From the NCBI GenBank assembly GCA_029250385.1, contig JAQXFJ010000219.1, forward strand, positions 1 to 9,657: 9,657 bases of DNA, given 5' to 3'. The position numbers were made by a program, and so were the translations under genes. The notes beneath the pieces are model-generated. The model did not search any database and was not told the origin of the DNA. It was given only the letters and a program-made list of their open reading frames with translations. Each line of letters opens with the position of its first letter. Position 1 is the stretch's first letter. Source of the DNA: Candidatus Poseidoniaceae archaeon (lineage in GTDB: Archaea; Thermoplasmatota; Poseidoniia; Poseidoniales; Poseidoniaceae). This document shows, in pieces, positions 6,057 through 9,657 of the stretch.

Positions 6057-8282
6057 ATGTCAGGTCAAAATGAAACTATCTCACTAACGGTAGAAAAGTC
6101 GATACCATCAGATGTCGGGCACGGAAGAGCAAGAATTTCGGGAGACTCCGGACTTGACTTAAAGCCTGGAGACATCGTACTAATCAAAGGGGAAAAGCGC
6201 TCTACAGCAGCCATATACTGGCGCAGTAGACCGGAAGATAATAAAATGTCAATCATCAGAATCGACGGGATAATCAGAAAGAATGCTGGAGTTAGCCTTC
6301 GAGACAAAGTAACCGTTTCAAAAGTAGATGCTGAAGAGTGTAAAAAACTCATTATATCTCCAGTAATGGCCAACAAGCAGAAAGTCAAATTTGGCCCGGG
6401 TATCGAGGGATTTGCTCGCCGTGGCTTGCAAAACCGTCCAGTAGTGCAAGGTGACAGAATTTTCATCCCGGGAATGACTCTATTTGCAGAAGCGTTGCCG
6501 TTTGCTGTGGTGCAAACTACCCCAAAAGGCGTAGTCAAAGTTACCAACGATACTGATATCGTTATCAAAGACGAAGCGATAGATGACGATGACATTGGTC
6601 AATCAGAAGGAATCACTTACGAGGATGTTGGTGGCATTGGTCAGCAATTATTGAAAGTTCGAGAAATGATTGAACTACCACTAAAGCATCCTGAATTATT
6701 CCGCAGACTGGGGATTGACCCCCCAAAGGGCGTTCTCCTTCACGGCCCCCCGGGCACCGGAAAGACAATGATTGCCAAGGCTGTTGCTACCGAAACTAAT
6801 GCCCACTTCAAGAGCATCAACGGCCCGGAAATTATCAGCAAGTATTACGGGGAATCCGAAAAACAACTTCGAGAGATTTTTGATGATGCTGCCGATAACG
6901 CACCGGCAATAATTTTCATTGATGAAATAGATTCTATTTGCCCCAAGCGTGAAGATGTGAGCGGTGAAGTTGAGCGAAGAGTTGTTGCTCAAATGTTGAC
7001 CTTGATGGATGGTATGCAAGGCCGGGACAATGTTGTCGTAATTGGAGCAACAAACCGACGTGATGCATTAGATCCAGCCCTTAGAAGGCCAGGCAGATTT
7101 GACAGAGAAATAGAGATTGGAGTCCCTGACAGAGACGGCCGAAGTGAAATTATGGATGTACATACAAGACAAATGCCAATTTCTGAAGATTTTGACATCA
7201 CTTGGATCTTAGACAATACCTACGGATTTGTCGGAGCAGACCTTGCCGCACTGGTAAGAGAAGCGGCGATGAAGGCGCTTAGAAGATACTTGCCAGAAAT
7301 TGACTTAGAAGATGAGACTATTCCACCTGAAGTACTAGAAAAGATGGAAGTATGTATGGATGATTTCCAGCATGCTATCAAGGATATTGAGCCGTCTGCA
7401 CTGCGTGAAATATATGTTGAAGTCCCTGAGGTTACTTGGGATGAAATCGGCGGATTAGAAGAGGTCAAAAGCAGACTGAAGGAATCTGTGGAATGGCCGC
7501 TTACTAAACCTGAATTGTTTGAACACTTTGGAATCAAACCGCCTCGAGGAATCGTAATGTTTGGTGCACCGGGAACGGGTAAAACTCTGTTAGCCAAAGC
7601 AATAGCTAATGAAGCACAGGCTAATTTTATCAGCATTAAGGGGCCAGAAATGATTTCTAAATGGGTTGGAGAGTCAGAACGAGCAGTCCGTGAAATATTC
7701 AAAAAAGCCAAACAATCATCGCCTTCGATTATTTTCTTAGACGAGTTTGAATCTATTGCCAACATGCGTTCGTCTAATTCCAGTGAAGGAAGCGACGTTT
7801 CTAATCGTGTAGTCAACCAACTCTTAGCCAGCATGGACGGAGTTGAATCAATTGACGGCGTTATCGTAGTTGCTGCTACTAATCGACCAGAGATGATAGA
7901 TCCTGCTTTGCTAAGAAGTGGCAGATTTGAGCGCGTACTGCACGTCCCTCCGCCCGACATTGGAGCAAGAGAAGCAATCTTCAACATACACTGTAAGGGT
8001 ATGCCTCTGTCCAAATTCTCTATCAAAGACATCCTAAAAGGATTGGATGGATTTACCGGCGCTGACATTGAAGCAGTTTGCCGTGAGGCGGCACTAATAT
8101 GCATGAGGGCCAACAAAAAGAAAGTCACTAAGACTCACTTTGAAGATGCAATCGGTAGAGTAAGACCTACAGTCACTCCAGAAATGCTTGATTATTATCA
8201 GAAAATGGAAGCAAGACTAACATCTGGAATGTCAAACATTAGGCGCTCGAAAGACTTCTCTCACGGCATTGAAACAATGTGA
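6057..8282 (+). CDS. CDC48/VCP/VAT-type AAA+ ATPase (two ATPase rings)
   Basis: The 741-residue hexameric unfoldase segregates and unfolds protein substrates, typically feeding the archaeal proteasome. Residues 1 to about 185 form the N domain (double-psi barrel plus Nc). D1 follows, with Walker A GPPGTGKT (230-237), pore loop KYYG (262-265), Walker B IIFIDEID (285-292) and arginine-finger region RRPGRFDR (343-350). D2 has Walker A GAPGTGKT (503-510), pore loop KWVG (535-538), Walker B IIFLDEFE (558-565) and SGRFER (621-626). Both rings keep the catalytic DE pair, so both should hydrolyse ATP. In D2 the usual DEID reads DEFE. The length equals that of other archaeal VAT proteins. The C-terminus (HGIETM) lacks an HbYX proteasome-docking motif. 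GGAG eight bases before ATG supports the start. A large inverted repeat precedes the gene. Confidence 0.97.
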   Translation: MSGQNETISLTVEKSIPSDVGHGRARISGDSGLDLKPGDIVLIKGEKRSTAAIYWRSRPEDNKMSIIRIDGIIRKNAGVSLRDKVTVSKVDAEECKKLIISPVMANKQKVKFGPGIEGFARRGLQNRPVVQGDRIFIPGMTLFAEALPFAVVQTTPKGVVKVTNDTDIVIKDEAIDDDDIGQSEGITYEDVGGIGQQLLKVREMIELPLKHPELFRRLGIDPPKGVLLHGPPGTGKTMIAKAVATETNAHFKSINGPEIISKYYGESEKQLREIFDDAADNAPAIIFIDEIDSICPKREDVSGEVERRVVAQMLTLMDGMQGRDNVVVIGATNRRDALDPALRRPGRFDREIEIGVPDRDGRSEIMDVHTRQMPISEDFDITWILDNTYGFVGADLAALVREAAMKALRRYLPEIDLEDETIPPEVLEKMEVCMDDFQHAIKDIEPSALREIYVEVPEVTWDEIGGLEEVKSRLKESVEWPLTKPELFEHFGIKPPRGIVMFGAPGTGKTLLAKAIANEAQANFISIKGPEMISKWVGESERAVREIFKKAKQSSPSIIFLDEFESIANMRSSNSSEGSDVSNRVVNQLLASMDGVESIDGVIVVAATNRPEMIDPALLRSGRFERVLHVPPPDIGAREAIFNIHCKGMPLSKFSIKDILKGLDGFTGADIEAVCREAALICMRANKKKVTKTHFEDAIGRVRPTVTPEMLDYYQKMEARLTSGMSNIRRSKDFSHGIETM

Positions 8283-8284
8283 GA
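8259..8284 (+). other. Imperfect hairpin across the CDC48 stop codon
   Basis: TCTCA (8259-8263) pairs with TGAGA (8280-8284) and CATTG (8267-8271) with CAATG (8275-8279). This leaves an AAA loop and a CGG bulge on the left side. The TGA stop lies in the outer right arm. No T-run follows, so it is not a typical archaeal terminator; it could mark a processing site or stabilise the mRNA end, or be chance. Confidence 0.3.
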
Positions 8285-8327
8285 TTAACCTAGTCACCGA
8301 CGCATTGAAGGAGTAAACAACCCTCAT

Positions 8328-8338
8328 CGTATCATACG
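8328..8338. promoter_or_regulatory. Short palindrome just before the PRC-barrel gene
   Basis: CGTAT-C-ATACG is an 11-base palindrome with a single central base, 12 bases upstream of the ATG at 8351. With flanking CCC (8321-8323) and GGG (8339-8341) it could fold further in RNA. It may be a small regulator site or translation control element, but short palindromes also occur by chance. Confidence 0.28.
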
Positions 8339-8350
8339 GGGTAATTACAT

Positions 8351-8590
8351 ATGGCTATTTTTGCAAATGAAATATTTGGCAGAGATGTAGTCGATTCCCA
8401 TAACGAAAAACTTGGCGAATTACGTGATTTTGTAATCGATAAATTATCCGGCTCAGTCACACAAATTGTCGTGAAACTTGAAGCAAATTTAGACCCTGGA
8501 ATGCTACCTTGGGAATACCGTAACGGTCTGTTAAATATCCCAATTGATGATGTATCGAGAATCTCAAATAGAATACATTTGCGAAAGTAA
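8351..8590 (+). CDS. Small PRC-barrel domain protein
   Basis: This 79-residue protein is essentially one PRC-barrel domain. IFGRDVVDSHNEKLGELRDFVID at residues 8-30 is the standard opening (GRxVVDSxxExLGElxDfviD), followed by SGSVTQIVVKLE and the closing strand LLNIPIDDVSRISNRIHL. PRC barrels are small beta-barrels that act as protein-interaction or RNA-associated adaptors; there is no enzyme site. Stand-alone archaeal forms of this size include the CdpB proteins that bridge the SepF/FtsZ cell-division machinery in haloarchaea, so a division role is possible but not shown. The start is fixed by an in-frame TAA at 8342-8344, nine bases upstream. The ribosome site is weak (GGGG at 8338-8341). 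The gene is cytoplasmic, with no signal or membrane segment, and sits 68 bases after CDC48. Confidence 0.85.
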   Translation: MAIFANEIFGRDVVDSHNEKLGELRDFVIDKLSGSVTQIVVKLEANLDPGMLPWEYRNGLLNIPIDDVSRISNRIHLRK

Positions 8591-8643
8591 GTTGCAATGA
8601 GCATTTTTGCCTCAACAATAGACAACATTCTAAACCAAACGCC

Positions 8644-8669
8644 GAGCGTGTAGTGTTAGAAATACGCTC
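8644..8669 (+). promoter_or_regulatory. Inverted repeat in the leader of the DUF4350-like gene
   Basis: GAGCGT (8644-8649) and ACGCTC (8664-8669) are perfectly complementary. With G-U and T-A pairs inside, the stem reaches eight pairs around a 10-base loop. It ends 14 bases before the ATG at 8684. It could be an operator at the promoter or a leader hairpin next to the ribosome site, and could also end transcripts from the PRC-barrel gene; no T-run follows. Confidence 0.35.
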
Positions 8670-8674
8670 TAGTA

Positions 8675-8678
8675 GGTG
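8675..8678 (+). promoter_or_regulatory. Ribosome binding site of the DUF4350-like gene
   Basis: GGTG, in the context AGGTGCTGAT, lies five bases before the ATG at 8684. It resembles the archaeal consensus GGTGAT and supports that start, the first one available after the in-frame TAG at 8657-8659. Confidence 0.45.
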
Positions 8679-8683
8679 CTGAT

Positions 8684-9657
8684 ATGGTTGAATGGCGGGA
8701 AGTTAACTATCGAAGATTCGGTCTACAAACCGCTTTCTGGTCGGTTATGTTTGTTCTCTTGCTCATGATTTTGAGTAATTTTATTAATTTATCAAATACT
8801 AATCAATTATCCGCTTATGATGATGATTGGAATGATATGTCTGCTTTTCGCCAAGATATCAAAGATATGGGTATTGAAACTAGATCACTAGTTAGCAGCC
8901 CATTACTTTTAGCAGATATTGAAGACCCGAGAAACACGACTTATGTTGTCGCTGGAGTTGAAAGAGATACCTTATCGCTTCCACAGTTTGATGATGATGG
9001 ATTTATTACTATAGCATCGGATGATGGTTATTCACCTTCGGAGGTTGAGGCGATCGTAACTTTTGTTGAAAACGGAGGCACAGCAATAATTCTAGAAGAT
9101 TATGGTTTTGCTGGCACTATTGCAGAAGCCTTTGGTGTGCGCTATAACGGCTATCAGTTATTTGATACAACATATGTTCCTGAACTCAACTTCAATTACG
9201 TATGGATGTGCGTACAGTCCACTCCTTGCAGCATGAATGGTAGTCAAATTGATACAGACTCTCTTTCAACTCACGAAAGGTGGGCTGATACTTCATCCGC
9301 ATTGAGTGCTCACCCATGCGCCATTGCCAATGGCCAAGCAGTCACATTGGAAGATTCAGGAGTATGTGCACATCATTGGTCAGACGGAGAAATTGCATAC
9401 AATGGCACATATAGGGTACTTCTAAACAATATTACAGCATTAGAATTAATCCCAAACTCAAACAACCCTCTCTCTGAACTTGCCATACGAGCCGTTACTA
9501 GCAACGAAGCAAGTATTGACGTCAATGGTGATGGGAAACTAGTGGTAAGTGCAATACAAAGTGAAGAAACTCCCGACCTTTATGGAAGATTCAACCTAAC
9601 TATTGAAGCCTGCGCAAAGTCTACTTGCAATCCAGATGATGGAGGCAGGGTCTTCTT
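8684..9657 (+). CDS. Membrane-anchored DUF4350-like surface protein, N-terminal part (runs off right edge)
   Basis: The frame is open from ATG at 8684 to the window end, giving 324 residues. A short basic N-terminus (VEWREVNYRR) is followed by one hydrophobic helix at about 13-35 (FWSVMFVLLLMILSNF). That suggests a signal anchor with the rest outside the cell. Residues 45-150 resemble DUF4350: a fold that pulls together dates of strand-helix units such as YVVAGVE, YSPSEVEAIVTFVENGGTAIILEDYG, like a class I glutamine amidotransferase-type Rossmann fold without a visible catalytic Cys. The exposed part has five N-x-S/T sequons (Asn84, 185, 240, 249, 304), six cysteines (176, 182, 212, 228, 310, 315) and an EF-hand-like DVNGDG loop at 279-284. 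These fit a glycosylated, possibly disulfide-bonded, calcium-binding surface protein. The function is unknown; related genes in archaea and bacteria often neighbour MoxR-type ATPases, which would lie outside the window. Confidence 0.68.
   Translation, partial: MVEWREVNYRRFGLQTAFWSVMFVLLLMILSNFINLSNTNQLSAYDDDWNDMSAFRQDIKDMGIETRSLVSSPLLLADIEDPRNTTYVVAGVERDTLSLPQFDDDGFITIASDDGYSPSEVEAIVTFVENGGTAIILEDYGFAGTIAEAFGVRYNGYQLFDTTYVPELNFNYVWMCVQSTPCSMNGSQIDTDSLSTHERWADTSSALSAHPCAIANGQAVTLEDSGVCAHHWSDGEIAYNGTYRVLLNNITALELIPNSNNPLSELAIRAVTSNEASIDVNGDGKLVVSAIQSEETPDLYGRFNLTIEACAKSTCNPDDGGRVF

Noticed and set aside
6065..6595. 176-residue minus-strand open frame
   Set aside because: It is antisense to the CDC48 N domain and shows no family features; it is a shadow of the coding frame.
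7220..8128. 302-residue minus-strand open frame
   Set aside because: It lies wholly antisense to CDC48 D2, whose protein similarity is unambiguous; the antisense product is low-complexity Ser/Leu-rich sequence with no recognisable family.
8308..8313. AAGGAG as the ribosome site of the PRC-barrel gene
   Set aside because: It is 37 bases from the ATG, and no start codon stands at a suitable distance; an in-frame TAA at 8342 rules out an upstream start.

Overview
The window looks like a marine euryarchaeon, most likely Marine Group II (Poseidoniales). That assignment is inference. It rests on an archaeal-type two-ring CDC48/VAT ATPase, a stand-alone PRC-barrel protein, archaeal-style Shine-Dalgarno motifs of the GGTG/GGAG type, a membrane-anchored DUF4350-like surface protein rich in N-glycosylation sequons, and a moderately AT-rich, densely packed layout. 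No rRNA or tRNA gene, CRISPR array, insertion sequence or integrase was seen.

Layout. A plus-strand run (1-3155) holds the 3' end of a Nudix hydrolase gene, a class II-like photolyase, and an SRPBCC + TIGR01777 (YfcH/SDR39U1-type) fusion. These are joined by a 4-base overlap and a 1-base gap, so they are probably one transcript. Two minus-strand genes follow: a phytoene/squalene synthase (3161-4174), whose end lies 5 bases from the end of the epimerase gene, and an aldehyde dehydrogenase (4269-5897). A 159-base divergent control region (5898-6056) separates these from a plus-strand series: CDC48 (6057-8282), a small PRC-barrel protein (8351-8590) and a DUF4350-like membrane-anchored protein that runs off the right edge (8684-9657). 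No gap between genes exceeds 160 bases.

How the genes fit together. Photolyase repairs UV pyrimidine dimers, and Nudix enzymes remove damaged nucleotides. TIGR01777 epimerases recur beside photolyases in light-induced bacterial gene sets, and CrtB-type synthases begin carotenoid (and so retinal) or squalene synthesis. The left half therefore reads as a photoprotection neighbourhood. The right half is protein quality control plus cell-surface or possibly cell-division functions.

Most notable. (1) The photolyase frame is broken by a single in-frame TGA at 1568-1570, immediately followed by ATG. The next 66 codons encode the highly conserved class II C-terminal block without any frame change. 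(2) The divergent control region carries a 31-base near-perfect dyad upstream of CDC48, and a separate cluster of three alternating GATAAT half-sites next to the likely aldehyde dehydrogenase promoter.
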